A DNA stretch of 64,000 bases from VAZQ01 sp046733355. Its GTDB lineage: Bacteria; Pseudomonadota; Alphaproteobacteria; Rhizobiales; Xanthobacteraceae. This document shows positions 63,923 through 64,000 of the stretch, piece by piece; positions within the stretch are counted from its first letter, which is position 1; each line of letters opens with the position of its first letter. Position numbers and translations under genes: made by a program. The notes under the pieces are model-generated. The model worked only from the letters and a program-made list of their open reading frames with translations. It ran no database searches and had not been told where the DNA came from. The stretch covers positions 1 to 64,000 of the forward strand of contig JBKPOZ010000038.1 of the NCBI GenBank assembly GCA_046733355.1, given 5' to 3'.

Positions 63923-64000
63923 GTGCAGCTCATTGGCTTTTATGTCCTGTTCATGGTCATGGGCGACCTTCTCGCCTATGGGATTGGCTATTTCGTCGAA
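63923..64000 (+). CDS. Small membrane protein, partial (runs off right edge)
   Basis: A GTG at 63923 with GGAG seven bases upstream opens a frame of 26 codons to the window edge: VQLIGFYVLFMVMGDLLAYG and so on. It is hydrophobic and resembles the N-terminus of short Rhizobiales membrane proteins of unknown function. It is divergent from the thermonuclease gene. Confidence 0.5.
   Translation, partial: MQLIGFYVLFMVMGDLLAYGIGYFVE

Overview
The window looks like a chromosomal segment of a high-GC alphaproteobacterium of the order Hyphomicrobiales (Rhizobiales), closest in character to the Bradyrhizobium / Rhodopseudomonas / Pseudolabrys-type lineages. This is inferred from the gene set: a MucR/Ros-type regulator, DUF2336, DUF1491, DUF5330, DUF6494, TIGR03808- and TIGR03809-type proteins, a split DUF1214/DUF1254 pair, several Bug- or Liv-type binding proteins, and scattered REP-like hairpins typical of these genomes. 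No phage, plasmid, insertion sequence or CRISPR array was seen. Most of the window is ordinary core and catabolic chromosome.

Layout. 1-4.6 kb: cysteine hydrolase, SDR dehydrogenase, a tiny basic DNA-binding-like protein, NAD-malic enzyme. 4.6-12.6 kb: a minus-strand catabolic and uptake operon with a family-5 peptide-type binding protein, DppBCDF-like transporter, an orphan Liv-type binding protein and a zinc alcohol dehydrogenase. 12.9-17.2 kb: small proteins, Dps, tRNA-Lys(CUU), a periplasmic LTXXQ protein and EttA. 17.5-22.2 kb: PcaC-like protein, DUF6494, NadX-like aspartate dehydrogenase, an anti-sigma-like membrane protein, an orphan terminator, and an old-yellow-enzyme reductase. 22.2-30.3 kb: a long minus-strand series ending in an arsenosugar set (ArsS plus two glycosyltransferases), with DUF3750, a frameshifted TIGR03808 gene, pyroglutamyl peptidase, HCCA isomerase, patatin and MeaB.

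30.5-38.9 kb: a large secreted SGNH esterase, an FAD disulfide oxidoreductase, a Bug binding protein, homogentisate dioxygenase and two secreted or membrane hypotheticals. 39-45 kb: a minus-strand run folP-folB-folK-mutA-mutB joining folate synthesis to methylmalonyl-CoA mutase; the mutase's protector GTPase MeaB is encoded 9 kb away. 45.8-57.7 kb: M20 dipeptidase, YcgN, a class A penicillin-binding protein, the DUF1214/1254 pair, DUF2336, DUF1491, a peptidoglycan-binding protein, SufE, MucR, a proline-rich membrane protein and SodB. 57.7-64 kb: two multi-span membrane proteins, a type II haloacid dehalogenase, an M48 lipoprotein protease, a frameshifted thermonuclease-family gene, and the start of a gene that runs off the right edge.

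The least expected signal is a family of degenerate heptamer arrays (GTCAGAT-like units facing their reverse complements) at three places: about 78-172, 10961-11041 and 61363-61431. All lie at gene ends. One supplies the last codons of a cysteine hydrolase and another the start codon and first codons of a membrane protein. Other leads are an arsenosugar locus, an apparent fol-mut operon, an orphan terminator that may end a small RNA, a 29-residue membrane ORF with a strong ribosome binding site, and two single-base frameshifts.
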